This document shows positions 18,134 through 26,118 of a stretch of DNA of 64,000 bases, piece after piece. Position 1 is the stretch's first letter. Every line of letters begins with the position of its first letter. The notes under the pieces were generated by a model, which saw only the letters and a program-made list of their open reading frames with translations, did not search any database and was not told the DNA's origin. The stretch comes from Lewinellaceae bacterium (GTDB lineage Bacteria; Bacteroidota; Bacteroidia; Chitinophagales; Saprospiraceae): the NCBI GenBank assembly GCA_020636435.1, contig JACJXX010000001.1:2063001-2127000 (forward strand), written 5' to 3'. Made by a program: the position numbers and the translations under genes.

Positions 18134-20314
18134 ATGAAAACCAATATCAAACAGCATGATGTCACCGACTGCGGCGCCGCCTGCCTCTGCTCGGTATCGG
18201 CTTTTCACAAACTGAAGTTGCCCATTTCCAGGATTCGCCAGATGGCCAGCACCGACCAGAAAGGAACCAATGTCCTGGGATTGCTGGAGGCGGCTGAAAA
18301 ACTGGGCTTTTCTGCCAAGGGGGTGCGGGGCGATACCGGCTGCCTCGACAAGATTCCTTTGCCGGCCATCGCCCATGTGATCGTTGAACAGGGGTTGCAT
18401 CATTTCGTGGTGGTTTATAAAGTGAAGAAAAAAAGCGTCATCATCATGGACCCCGCCGTTGGGAAGCGCGTCCGGCTTTCTACCGAGGCTTTCCGGGATA
18501 TGTGGACGGGCATCCTCGTCCTGCTGACGCCCAACGACACCTTCCGCCCCGGCAATCGCCAGGTCCCTGTATGGAGGCGTTTCTGGGAGCTGGCCCGGCC
18601 CCACAAGACCATACTGGTGCAGGCGTTGTTTGGCGCAGTGGTGTATACCTTGTTGGGATTATCGACATCCATCTACATTCAAAAGATTACAGACTTTGTC
18701 CTCGTGGAAGGCAATGTCAATTTGCTGAACCTGCTCAGCACAGGCATGTTGATCCTGTTGGGGCTGCAGATTTTTATCGGCGTGCTGAAAAACATTTTTA
18801 CCATCCGCACCGGCCAGAAGATCGACGCCCTCCTGCTGGTGGAATACTACAAACACCTGCTCCGGCTGCCCCAGCGGTTCTTCGACACCATGCGGGTAGG
18901 CGAGATCATCTCCAGGGTCAACGACGCAATCAAGATCCGGACTTTTGTCAATGACGTCGTGATCAACTTGCTGGTCAACGTACTGGTAGTGGCGTTTTCT
19001 TTCGGGCTGATGTTCACCTATTACTGGAAACTGGGCCTGATCCTTTTCGCCATCGTCCCGCTTTATGCCCTGATTTACCTGATTGCCAACAGCCTGAACA
19101 AAAAGCGGGAGCGGCAACTGATGCAGCGCTCCGCCGAGTTGGAAAGCCAACTGGTGGAATCGCTGAACGCCATCAAAACGATCAAGCTGTTTGGGTTGGA
19201 AACCTTTGCCAAAGTGAAGACAGAATCCCGGATTATCGGCCTGCTCAATACCAGTTACCGCTCGGGGCTGAATACCGTTTTTTCCATGCACAGCACCGAA
19301 TTCGCCAGCAAGCTATTCGTCATCATATTGTTGTGGACGGGTTCGTATTTTGTCATCCACAAGTTGATAACCCCTGGAGAGTTGCTCTCCTTTTATGCCT
19401 TGGTCAGTTATTTTACCGGCCCCTCACAATCGATTATCCATTTCAACAAGGCCATCCAAAATGCCCTGATCGCCGCCGACCGCCTGTTTGAGGTTTTCGA
19501 CATAGAACTCGAAGAGCAGGGGCGGCAGATGGAGCTATTGCCGAAAATGATCGGAGACATCCGCTTTGAGCAGGCCCACTTCCGCTACGGGTCCAGGAAA
19601 AATGTATTTGAGGGTCTCGACCTGGTCATTCCGAGAGGAAAAATAACGGCAATTGTCGGCGAAAGCGGCTCCGGAAAATCTACCCTTGCTGCTTTGATCC
19701 AGAAGGTTTACCCCCTCAATGAGGGCAGCATCCGCATCGGCCGGTTCGACATTAAGTACATTTCCGATGACAGCCTCCGGCGTTGGGTCAGCGTCGTGCC
19801 TCAAAAACTTGACCTTTTTGCCGGCAACGTGATAGAAAATATCGCAGTAGGAGAACTACAGCCCGACATGCAACGGGTGATGGAAGTGTGTCAACTCCTG
19901 GGGCTGGAGGCGCTGATCAAGAGCCTGCCGTCTGAGTTCAATACTTACCTGGGGGAGAACGGCGCCAACCTCTCGGGTGGCCAGCGCCAACGCCTCGCCC
20001 TGGCCCGCGCCCTGTACCGCGACCCGGAAATCCTCATCCTCGATGAAGCGACCTCTTCCCTGGATTCCATATCTGAAGAATACGTACAACGGGCCATCCA
20101 GGTTTTGAAAAGCCGCGGAAAGACCATCATCATCATTGCCCACCGCCTGAGCACCGTAATGAATGCTGACAAGATCGTGGTGCTCGAAAACGGCCATATC
20201 CGGGAGCAGGGCGGCCATCGGGCTTTGCTGGGCAAGCGCGGCCATTACTTCCGCCTTTGGGAAAAGCAGTTTCCCCAGCCGGTGAGGGCCGAATTGAACG
20301 GAGCGGTGGCCTGA
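18134..20314 (+). CDS. Peptidase-containing ABC transporter (C39, bacteriocin type)
   Basis: A 726-residue PCAT. The N-terminal C39 peptidase domain (about 1-140) has QHDVTDCGAACL with catalytic Cys13 and oxyanion Gln7, then HHFVVVYKV with the His and the DPAVGKR Asp. Six membrane spans follow (about 155-440). The nucleotide-binding domain has GESGSGKS (Walker A, about 509-516), LSGGQ (about 612-616), ILILDEATS (Walker B) and the switch His in IIAHRLST. Such proteins cut leader peptides after a double glycine and export the core. Four candidate substrates with NGG sites are encoded just downstream, which fits exactly. Confidence 0.96.
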   Translation: MKTNIKQHDVTDCGAACLCSVSAFHKLKLPISRIRQMASTDQKGTNVLGLLEAAEKLGFSAKGVRGDTGCLDKIPLPAIAHVIVEQGLHHFVVVYKVKKKSVIIMDPAVGKRVRLSTEAFRDMWTGILVLLTPNDTFRPGNRQVPVWRRFWELARPHKTILVQALFGAVVYTLLGLSTSIYIQKITDFVLVEGNVNLLNLLSTGMLILLGLQIFIGVLKNIFTIRTGQKIDALLLVEYYKHLLRLPQRFFDTMRVGEIISRVNDAIKIRTFVNDVVINLLVNVLVVAFSFGLMFTYYWKLGLILFAIVPLYALIYLIANSLNKKRERQLMQRSAELESQLVESLNAIKTIKLFGLETFAKVKTESRIIGLLNTSYRSGLNTVFSMHSTEFASKLFVIILLWTGSYFVIHKLITPGELLSFYALVSYFTGPSQSIIHFNKAIQNALIAADRLFEVFDIELEEQGRQMELLPKMIGDIRFEQAHFRYGSRKNVFEGLDLVIPRGKITAIVGESGSGKSTLAALIQKVYPLNEGSIRIGRFDIKYISDDSLRRWVSVVPQKLDLFAGNVIENIAVGELQPDMQRVMEVCQLLGLEALIKSLPSEFNTYLGENGANLSGGQRQRLALARALYRDPEILILDEATSSLDSISEEYVQRAIQVLKSRGKTIIIIAHRLSTVMNADKIVVLENGHIREQGGHRALLGKRGHYFRLWEKQFPQPVRAELNGAVA

Positions 20315-20367
20315 AGAACCAGCTTTTTTTGGGAAAATTATTATCAAAACACCAAAAACCATCATCC

Positions 20368-20730
20368 ATGTCCCTGATAGAAAAAATAGGCAATGTTGAA
20401 CGCATCCACCAGATGATACAGTATAAGCGCACCGGCAACCCCGGCCAGTTTGCCAGGAAGCTGGGGGTCTCTCAGAGCAAGCTCTACCAAACGCTCAAAG
20501 AGTTGAAACAACTGGGCGCTCCCATCGCTTATTGCAAGTACCGCCAGTCTTACCTGTACCTGCATCCGGTCCGCTTTCGCTTTGGCTTCGAGGAAAACAC
20601 ACTCAGCGAAAAGGAAGCGGCGAGGATACAGGGAGGGGCCAGGGGGTATTGCCCCATGGGTTCACTGGTTCATGGGTTCACTGGTTCATGGTTTCATGGT
20701 TTCATGGTTTCATGGTTGCCCAGGGGCTAA
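20368..20730 (+). CDS. Small helix-turn-helix protein with repeat-derived tail
   Basis: A 120-residue protein. Residues about 1-65 (IGNVERIHQMIQYKRTGNPGQFARKLGVSQSKLYQTLKELKQLG) form a winged-HTH of the HTH_11 kind; the following strand pair (YRQSYLYLHPVRFRFGF) is the wing. The ATG at 20368 is preferred because the upstream in-frame codons overlap the end of the transporter gene. The last about 30 residues (GSLVHGFTGSWF...) are encoded by the GGTTCATGG repeat array at 20653, so the natural C-terminus may have been replaced. It probably regulates the precursor genes that follow; that is inference. Confidence 0.75.
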   Translation: MSLIEKIGNVERIHQMIQYKRTGNPGQFARKLGVSQSKLYQTLKELKQLGAPIAYCKYRQSYLYLHPVRFRFGFEENTLSEKEAARIQGGARGYCPMGSLVHGFTGSWFHGFMVSWLPRG

Positions 20731-20745
20731 CCATGAACCAGTGAA
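20653..20745. repeat. GGTTCATGG / GGTTTCATGG repeat array
   Basis: Head-to-tail copies of CATGGGTTCACTGGTT and TCATGGTT (20653-20718) end in the inverted word CCATGAACCAGTGAA (20729-20743), which can pair with the first unit. The array supplies the 3' end of the HTH gene. A related array occurs at 34968-35160. Confidence 0.7.
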
Positions 20746-20788
20746 ACACCCAAGAAACAGGTTTCTCTCCAGGCACTCCTTGCTTTTC

Positions 20789-20822
20789 AGAGCCTCGCCC
20801 CCGGGCAGAGGCTCTTTTTTTT
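20789..20822 (+). terminator. Intrinsic terminator before precursor genes
   Basis: AGAGCCTC (20789-20796) pairs with GAGGCTCT (20808-20815), with additional CCCGGG in the loop, followed by eight T. It separates the transporter/HTH transcript from the precursor-peptide genes. Confidence 0.85.
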
Positions 20823-20873
20823 AAAAAAAAATCCACTTTAACACAACTCCAGCCATAGTAGAGCGGCAGCCCG

Positions 20874-20881
20874 TACCTTTG
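20874..20881 (+). promoter_or_regulatory. -7 promoter box for the precursor-peptide operon
   Basis: TACCTTTG matches TAnnTTTG exactly and lies 58 bp before the first precursor ATG, directly after the terminator. The precursors therefore appear to have their own strong promoter. Confidence 0.6.
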
Positions 20882-20939
20882 AATTGTCAATTGAAGAAAG
20901 GCTATTCACTTTATTTTTTAACCATAAAATTTTCGAACT

Positions 20940-21107
20940 ATGAAAAATGCAGAACAACTGAATTACCGGGAATTGAATCCCACCGAAGCCAACGAGGCCA
21001 ACGGCGGCTGGGTTTATGAATTGATCCTTCTCGTTACCGACACGGTCATCGACATGATAGATGACCCCAATTGCGGCTGCGGCGGCGGAACCGTCTATCA
21101 TCCTTAA
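20940..21107 (+). CDS. Double-glycine precursor peptide 1
   Basis: A 55-residue peptide with leader MKNAEQLNYRELNPTEANEA and an NGG cleavage site at residues 21-23. The predicted 32-residue mature part starts WVYELIL, is acidic (VTDTVIDMIDD) and ends with CGCGGG followed by a short tail. Two cysteines one residue apart could form a vicinal-type disulfide or bind metal. It is first of four precursor genes and too short for routine gene calling. The C39 transporter upstream is the expected processing enzyme. No modification enzyme (radical SAM, LanM, grasp) is encoded nearby. Confidence 0.75.
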   Translation: MKNAEQLNYRELNPTEANEANGGWVYELILLVTDTVIDMIDDPNCGCGGGTVYHP

Positions 21108-21155
21108 TCGAACATTTTTATTAACCTTATTTTTTCAACCAAAAATTTTTAAGCT

Positions 21156-21305
21156 ATGAAAAAGTTAGAACTACAAGAAATGCAACAGATCAATGGCGGC
21201 AATGGGTTCAGCAAGGTTCTCTGCGCGATCTTTGGCGGTGGCCCCTGCGCCGTATATGTCGACGATGACGGAGACGGAGACTACAACGAAATCTGGTTCC
21301 CCTAA
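21156..21305 (+). CDS. Double-glycine precursor peptide 2
   Basis: A 49-residue peptide. The leader MKKLELQEMQQI ends with NGG at residues 13-15. The 34-residue core has Cys23 and Cys31 flanking FGGGP and an Asp-rich stretch DDDGDGDYNE (36-45) resembling an EF-hand/calcium-loop pattern. The leader is almost identical to that of precursor 4, which shows recent duplication with core replacement. Confidence 0.75.
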   Translation: MKKLELQEMQQINGGNGFSKVLCAIFGGGPCAVYVDDDGDGDYNEIWFP

Positions 21306-21468
21306 GCAAACTGCTTCGATGAGCATTTGCGCCATAGGTTGCGCGGCCGTCCTGAAGGGCGGCCGCCTTTCCGCCTTCAAGGCTTTAACCCAACTTCAGC
21401 TATAAATTTGCGAATAAAATAAAAGGCTCGCCGGAGCCGAAATATTCTTTAACCAAAACCCTTTTGTC

Positions 21469-21636
21469 ATGATTCGTGCAGCAACACAACAATGGAATGA
21501 ATTGTCTTTCGCAGAAGCCGTTCAAACCAACGGCGGAAGTGCCTGGCCAGGCCTGGTCGCCAGCGCCATAGGCGATTTCGTCAACACGATCAACAGCATC
21601 GAAATCGGAAACGGCGAAGGCTGCCACCATCCTTAA
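21469..21636 (+). CDS. Double-glycine precursor peptide 3
   Basis: A 55-residue peptide with leader MIRAATQQWNELSFAEAVQT and NGG at 21-23. The core (SAWPGLVASAIGDFVNTINS...) is amphipathic and hydrophobic, and ends EGCHHP with a single cysteine. The ending HP is shared with precursor 1 (YHP). An amphipathic helix of this kind is common in class II bacteriocins. Confidence 0.72.
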   Translation: MIRAATQQWNELSFAEAVQTNGGSAWPGLVASAIGDFVNTINSIEIGNGEGCHHP

Positions 21637-21671
21637 GCCTTGCACTTTTTTTGAAATAAAAACCACGAGCT

Positions 21672-21827
21672 ATGGAAAATCTGGAACTACAAGAAATGCA
21701 ACAGTTCAACGGCGGCCGGCGGGCCTCCCCGGCCGGCCTCCTAACCTGGCCAACAGATGACTATGAGATTTGCCCTGCCGCCAATGCCCCCTTATGTGCG
21801 GTTTGGATAAAAACTTGGCGGCCGTAG
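21672..21827 (+). CDS. Double-glycine precursor peptide 4
   Basis: A 51-residue peptide with leader MENLELQEMQQF and NGG at 13-15, nearly the same leader as precursor 2. The core starts RRASPAGLLTW and contains Cys34 and Cys42. It is followed by a strong terminator at 21871, so it closes the precursor operon. Confidence 0.72.
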   Translation: MENLELQEMQQFNGGRRASPAGLLTWPTDDYEICPAANAPLCAVWIKTWRP

Positions 21828-21870
21828 TTTTCCAAAGGAGAATGAAAACAACTCCATGTTTGATTCCCCG

Positions 21871-21905
21871 GAACCATTCCCTGTATATGGGAATGGTTCT
21901 TTTTT
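21871..21905 (+). terminator. Intrinsic terminator after precursor operon
   Basis: GAACCATTCCC (21871-21881) and its exact complement (21889-21899) flank a seven-base loop and are followed by six T. Confidence 0.88.
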
Positions 21906-22039
21906 AACACCTGGTTTCAACACCATGGCGGCATTCCATTGAAAATCAACACCTTGCAGCTAAAAAAGAGAATAAAAGCTCAACTTTGCCAGATGACATT
22001 TGGCTCTCCACTGTCCCGTACATTGTCAAACCTTTCCCC

Positions 22040-22047
22040 TAACTTTG
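22040..22047 (+). promoter_or_regulatory. -7 promoter box for the CPBP protease gene
   Basis: TAACTTTG matches TAnnTTTG and ends 15 bp before the ATG at 22063, leaving a very short leader. Confidence 0.5.
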
Positions 22048-22062
22048 GAAAAAACAGAAGAG

Positions 22063-22974
22063 ATGAAGCGATATTTTGCCCCAATTCTAACGGTTCTTGG
22101 CTTTTTCTTCCTGCTAGTGGTTATCGAACCTATGATGGAGACCGTATTCCTGGCCCCTCTGTTTACGGTTCCGGAATTGGGAGACAACTACGGCCTGCTC
22201 CCCATCAGTGTGGCGGAGCATTTTTTAGTTTCGAATGTGATACAATTATTGTTTGCCCTCGGCCTCATTTACTTATTCCGAATGGGCAAGTCCGATTACC
22301 CTTTACAGCCGTTCTTTGCTGGCCCGGCCCGTGAAAACAGCCGGCAGTTTCTCTGGGGAACAGCAGGGGGCACAGTGTTGATCGCCTCCGCCGCCGCTGT
22401 GCCTTTCCTCTCCGGCATGGCCGGTTTCGAGGCCACTCCTTTCAGCATGCGCGAACTATCCGTTATGCTGGCGCTGATGATGTTTATTGCTCTGGGAGAA
22501 GAAGTGATTTTCCGGGGGTACATCCTGCAGGAGCTTTCAGAACAGATGGACCGGAACCTTGCCCTGGGAATATCCGCCCTGATATTCGCCCTGGCCCATA
22601 TTGCTTCTCCAAATTACGGTTGGATCCCCCTGCTCAACCTCTTCCTCGCCGGGCTGCTGCTGGGACTGGCTTACCTTCGCTTCAACAGCATCTGGGCCGC
22701 CGTGGGCCTGCACTTCAGTTGGAATTTCGTGCAGGGGCCCATCCTGGGCTTTGAGGTCAGCGGCAAAGGATTTTCGATGTGGCTGGAGCCGGAGTTCAGT
22801 TCCGGCCCCGGGTACATATCTGGCAACATATTTGGGCTGGAAGGCACGGTAGCCGCAGCAGCGGTGCAACTGGCCGCAGTGGTTTGGCTGTACATGAGTT
22901 TAAGCCGGGCCGGCAGCAATCAGGAGGCTCAGAACCTGCAACCGGAACCAATGGGGCCAACAATTTTAAAGTAA
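22063..22974 (+). CDS. CPBP-family intramembrane metalloprotease (possible immunity/maturation)
   Basis: A 303-residue membrane protein of the CPBP (Abi/CAAX protease) family. About eight membrane spans surround the motifs EEVIFRG (Glu146, Glu147, Arg151), FALAHI (His179) and GLHFSWNF (His217, Asn221), the complete active-site set. The ATG at 22063 is chosen because a TAACTTTG box lies just before it. Family members near bacteriocin genes serve as immunity or processing proteins; its place directly after the precursor operon suggests this here, but a general role cannot be excluded. Confidence 0.88.
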   Translation: MKRYFAPILTVLGFFFLLVVIEPMMETVFLAPLFTVPELGDNYGLLPISVAEHFLVSNVIQLLFALGLIYLFRMGKSDYPLQPFFAGPARENSRQFLWGTAGGTVLIASAAAVPFLSGMAGFEATPFSMRELSVMLALMMFIALGEEVIFRGYILQELSEQMDRNLALGISALIFALAHIASPNYGWIPLLNLFLAGLLLGLAYLRFNSIWAAVGLHFSWNFVQGPILGFEVSGKGFSMWLEPEFSSGPGYISGNIFGLEGTVAAAAVQLAAVVWLYMSLSRAGSNQEAQNLQPEPMGPTILK

Positions 22975-23033
22975 ATCAGAAGATAGAATTTGTTTAATAG
23001 ATACGTTATGGCGAACACCTAAAACCCATTGCT

Positions 23034-23591
23034 ATGAAAACGTTATTTCAACGATTGGCCGGCAAAGCCGGAACCCCAAAAAACAACAACCCCACCGTTA
23101 CCCTGCGCACCCATCTGGGGGCCATCAAGCTGGAGCTCTATCCTAAACAGGCGCCCGCCACCTGCGCCAATTTCCTGCGTTATGTGCAGGAAGGGCGCTA
23201 CGCCGGCGCCTCCTTCTACCGCACCGTCACGCTGGACAACCAGCCTGGCGCCCGCACCAACATCGAGATCATTCAGGGAGGGCTGGGCTTTGGCGAAAAT
23301 ACCCAACGCCTGCCCCCCATCCCGCACGAAGGCACCGCCCGCACCGGCCTGCGCCACCTCGACGGCACCCTCTCCATGACCCGCAACGAGCAGGGGGCCA
23401 GCTCCGAGTTCTTCATCTGCATTGGCGACCACCCGCAACTGGACGAGGGAGGCATCCGGCATGGAGACGGCAAAGGCTTTGCTGCCTTTGGGCGGGTTAT
23501 CAAGGGCATGCCGATCGTGCGCATGATCCATCGAATGCCGAATAAGAACCAGATGTTGTACGGGCCGGTGGAGGTAGAGATGGCAGGATGA
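23034..23591 (+). CDS. Cyclophilin-type peptidyl-prolyl isomerase
   Basis: A 185-residue cyclophilin. VTLRTHLGAIKLELYPKQAP is the family start; FYRTV, EIIQGG, SMTRNEQGASSEFFICIGD and FAAFGRVIKGMPIV follow in order, covering the active site (Arg of FYRTV; the Gln of IIQGG). The N-terminal about 20 residues are basic but not a clear signal peptide. It may assist folding in the cytoplasm. It is separated from the CPBP gene by about 60 bp and followed by a hairpin at 23594. Confidence 0.92.
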   Translation: MKTLFQRLAGKAGTPKNNNPTVTLRTHLGAIKLELYPKQAPATCANFLRYVQEGRYAGASFYRTVTLDNQPGARTNIEIIQGGLGFGENTQRLPPIPHEGTARTGLRHLDGTLSMTRNEQGASSEFFICIGDHPQLDEGGIRHGDGKGFAAFGRVIKGMPIVRMIHRMPNKNQMLYGPVEVEMAG

Positions 23592-23593
23592 AA

Positions 23594-23640
23594 TTAGAGC
23601 TTGTTTGGAGGCCAATTTTTGGGCTGCAAACAAGCTCTAA
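23594..23640. terminator. Bidirectional terminator hairpin
   Basis: TTAGAGCTTGTTTG (23594-23607) pairs exactly with 23627-23640. It lies between the convergent cyclophilin and methyltransferase genes. Confidence 0.75.
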
Positions 23641-23643
23641 GCA

Positions 23644-24243
23644 CTAGGAGCCAAACAAGCGAGGCAAAAAACGTCCCGTCCGCTTCATATACTCCCTGTA
23701 TTCCTCCCCAAACTTTTCGATGAGGTTGGCTTCTTCTTTGGGCGTCCGGATAGCCATGACCACAAATACCAGCAGGCCTGACAGCATGATGAACCAGTTG
23801 TCGGCCATGAGCCCAAAGGACAGGAAGGTTGCCGCCCCAATAGTATAAAGAGGATGCCGTATCCAGCGATAAGGGCCATGAGTGATCAGTTTATGCTGCT
23901 TGCGGGTAGCGCTGGTGGGGGAAATGTTGTTGCCGATGCTGCTGAACAGCCAGTAGATCAACACAACACATAAAGCCCCTGTTCCAACACCGATCCAACG
24001 CACAAAAGCCGGAAACCCGATCTTAGACCATGCCATCCAATCCGGATTGATGAGGTACACTAAGGGCCCCATCCAAAGGATCAGCCCACCAATTTTTATG
24101 ACCGTCATCATGGTTGTGCCATCAGCCTTGCGCGGTATTTTCTCGCCGGTTTCTCTATCTGCTTTTAGGCGAAAGTAGGAGGAAATGCCGATGGCTGCGA
24201 AAATTATGATGGCGGCGGAGATGCGGAATATGTTTTGGTTCAT
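23644..24243 (-). CDS. Isoprenylcysteine carboxyl methyltransferase-like membrane protein
   Basis: A 199-residue membrane protein with about five spans. The C-terminal half has the ICMT/PEMT SAM-binding signature: HGPYRWIRHPLYT (about 127-139) and EEANLIEKFGEEYREYMKRTGRFLP (about 168-192). Bacterial members methylate unknown small or lipid substrates. It is transcribed alone, convergent to the cyclophilin gene, and no isoprenylated partner is obvious next to it. Confidence 0.88.
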   Translation of the reverse strand: MNQNIFRISAAIIIFAAIGISSYFRLKADRETGEKIPRKADGTTMMTVIKIGGLILWMGPLVYLINPDWMAWSKIGFPAFVRWIGVGTGALCVVLIYWLFSSIGNNISPTSATRKQHKLITHGPYRWIRHPLYTIGAATFLSFGLMADNWFIMLSGLLVFVVMAIRTPKEEANLIEKFGEEYREYMKRTGRFLPRLFGS

Positions 24244-24364
24244 AGTATTCGCCCGTTTTATTTTGATAACAACTCAAATTTAGCCAGATTTTATCATTTT
24301 GACGAATTTGAATCATTGGAAATAAAGGGTTCACGCTGCATAACCCAAGGAATAAGTACCTGAG

Positions 24365-24444
24365 CATAAATAATCGACACTTTACAAATTGCGGGGGCTT
24401 TTAAAGTCAAACCCTCACAGGAATCAAAGTGTCGATTATTTATG
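24365..24444. repeat. Perfect 19-bp inverted repeat, 42-base spacer
   Basis: CATAAATAATCGACACTTT (24365-24383) is repeated as its exact complement at 24426-24444. It opens the AT-rich patch containing the toxin-like gene. It could be a small MITE-like insertion or a strong hairpin terminator. Confidence 0.6.
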
Positions 24445-24849
24445 TATACCTACTTAATTCAAAATTTACGAATAAAAAATTTTCTAAAAACGTCAAGAAA
24501 CATGCGGGTAAATTCAGGGTTAACCCAAGATATTAACATAGAGAATAATATAAATAAAAATAAAATTGTCGAACCGACAGTACCGAAAATGTTGAGAAAC
24601 CACATGCTGATCCCTTCGCAAAAGGCTCCACCCCAGGGGAAATATTGGCAAAAAGAGAATCGGAAAAACAACTGTCAACTATGAGGAAGGTATGGACGCT
24701 ATTGATGGCGCGGATACGGTTGACCAGAATTACAGGAAAGACAGATACAAAAAACACTTAATGTAATTAAATAAATCACAAAATCGAGAAAGAGAATTGT
24801 TACGGTTATATTTTTTGAATAACTTGCGCATACCAAAATCCTACTCAAT
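24445..24849. other. AT-rich non-coding stretch
   Basis: About 400 bases much richer in A and T than the surroundings. Open frames of 70-80 codons occur on both strands but show no family likeness; the reverse-strand one (24459-24671) is hydrophobic and could encode a tiny membrane protein, with little support. I see no firm gene. Confidence 0.3.
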
Positions 24850-25369
24850 ATGCAGGTTACTACTCATAAGCCCAATACAACCTTTTTTATCTTCCTGCTT
24901 TTGAGTACTTTTGTTTTACTCTTCGCTCTAAAACGCTGGGAAGATGTAGCGAAAGAATTGCCCAATGGTTCTTTTGAATTAACCAGAGAACATCAAGAGT
25001 CCATTAATGATCGAGTAGACAGGATTAACAACAAAGCGGAGTTATATGTCCTACGTGCTTTAAGCGATGGATACTATTTGTGTCCTCTTTGTCCCGAAGA
25101 AGCCACAAATGGGAATGGTCAATTTTTTCCTTTATAAGGGAGAAGTGTATAAATATGGTCAAACCATTAGCCCTTCGGATCGTTATTCTAAAACGGAATT
25201 AGCTAGATGGAACCTTGAATATATAGAATTACTGGTTTCTGACCTGACAACTGTAACTACAACAGAAACGATTTTAATGGGAGATTATCCTTTGTTGCCG
25301 GAAAACTTGAAACGACCCAAAGCCAGGCGGTTAGCTATTCCGCCAGGAAGTGGCACCAACTTGCGATAA
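24850..25369 (+). pseudogene. Toxin-like C-terminal domain protein with +1 frameshift
   Basis: Frame one (24850-25137) gives a membrane or signal segment (about 9-27) and a helical region; the second frame (to 25369) continues with FFLYKGEVYKYGQTISPSDRYSKTELARWNLEYIELL ... ETILMGDYPLLPENLKRP ... AIPPGSGTN. The second part resembles toxin-tip domains of polymorphic toxins in Bacteroidota that carry a YKYG....RY signature. The frames meet at the T6 run near 25126-25131, so a single-base indel (real or sequencing error) explains the break. The next gene, two bases later, could be its immunity protein. Low GC suggests acquisition. Confidence 0.5.
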
Positions 25370-25370
25370 T

Positions 25371-25694
25371 ATGAAATTCAACAGAAAAGTAAGTCAAAAC
25401 ACAATAGAACAAGTCCAATTAGAACCTTTCAATGTTTTGAAAGGTAAGTATGATAATGTTTATATTACCTTCGTGGCTCACCCCAAAGAAAAGGAAACGG
25501 AAGCTTGGGAAGATAATGGAGATAGCTTCCTTTGGCTGGTCCTGCCTGAAGAAAAGATCACAACCGCATGCATGAAAGCTGCACTACTGAAAGAACTGGA
25601 ACGCTTACACTGGTTGGATTACCCGCAAATTAGAGAATTTGTTGCGGAACGATTGTCTTTTAGCGATATGCTTTCTTCCGGGTGCCCGGAATAA
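25371..25694 (+). CDS. Hypothetical protein, possible immunity partner
   Basis: A 107-residue acidic, tryptophan-containing protein (EKETEAWEDNGDSFLWLVLPEEK) of unknown family. The ATG at 25371 directly follows the TAA of the toxin-like gene, as is normal for toxin/immunity pairs. No signal peptide, so it should stay in the cytoplasm. Function is inferred from position only. Confidence 0.55.
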   Translation: MKFNRKVSQNTIEQVQLEPFNVLKGKYDNVYITFVAHPKEKETEAWEDNGDSFLWLVLPEEKITTACMKAALLKELERLHWLDYPQIREFVAERLSFSDMLSSGCPE

Positions 25695-25700
25695 CCCCTT

Positions 25701-25760
25701 TTTCTCTATGCATTGGATAATGTCATCAAGAAAAACCCGAGCGTCTCTCTTCTTAGCCAT
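25701..25760 (-). pseudogene. HEPN toxin remnant (first ~20 codons)
   Basis: ATG at 25760 overlaps the end of the MNT gene (TATGGCTAA) and reads MAKKRDARVFLDDIIQCIEK, the usual start of HEPN-domain (DUF86) toxins. After about 20 codons the likeness ends, close to the stop of the forward gene at 25694. The rest of the HEPN domain, including the catalytic R-x4-6-H, is missing. Confidence 0.55.
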
Positions 25761-26037
25761 ATATCTTAATTTCCTCTGCCAGAATTCTTTCCTTCAATCC
25801 AGGTTTAATCGCCGCATATTCCACAAGGTCTACTTTTTGTCCTAAAAGGTCTTCCAGTTCAAGTTTGATGCCTACAAACTCCAGCAGGCTTATCTCGTTG
25901 CCCAATTCAACCAAAATATCGATATCGCTTTTTTCCGTTGAAGTGCCTCTGGCCGCCGAGCCAAACAATCCCGCCCGGATAATCTCGTGTTTTTGCAAAA
26001 CAGGAATAACCTTTTCTTTAATTTCTTCAATTCTCAT
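25753..26037 (-). CDS. MNT-type minimal nucleotidyltransferase (orphan antitoxin)
   Basis: A 94-residue minimal nucleotidyltransferase. The motif GLFGSAARG (24-31) followed by SDIDILVEL with Asp38 and Asp40 is the polymerase-beta active site. In HEPN/MNT modules this protein neutralises the HEPN RNase, in known cases by AMPylation. The ATG at 26037 is used because the family starts about there; an in-frame ATG at 26112 adds 25 residues of poor likeness. The overlapping HEPN gene is truncated to a stub, so the antitoxin is orphaned. Confidence 0.8.
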   Translation of the reverse strand: MRIEEIKEKVIPVLQKHEIIRAGLFGSAARGTSTEKSDIDILVELGNEISLLEFVGIKLELEDLLGQKVDLVEYAAIKPGLKERILAEEIKIYG

Positions 26038-26118
26038 TTTTTGCTTTTTATAGGAGCGTTCAAACAACAACGCCAAAAGACCCTCCAATATAATCATTTC
26101 CGGAAAAAACACCGGGAA

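Noticed and set aside
22982..23034. TAGAATTTG before the cyclophilin gene as a -7 box
   Set aside because: The spacing between TA and TTTG is one base too long for the TAnnTTTG consensus.
24442..24684. An 80-codon forward frame and its hydrophobic reverse-strand counterpart
   Set aside because: AT-rich DNA with frames on both strands, no promoter, no family likeness; left as non-coding.
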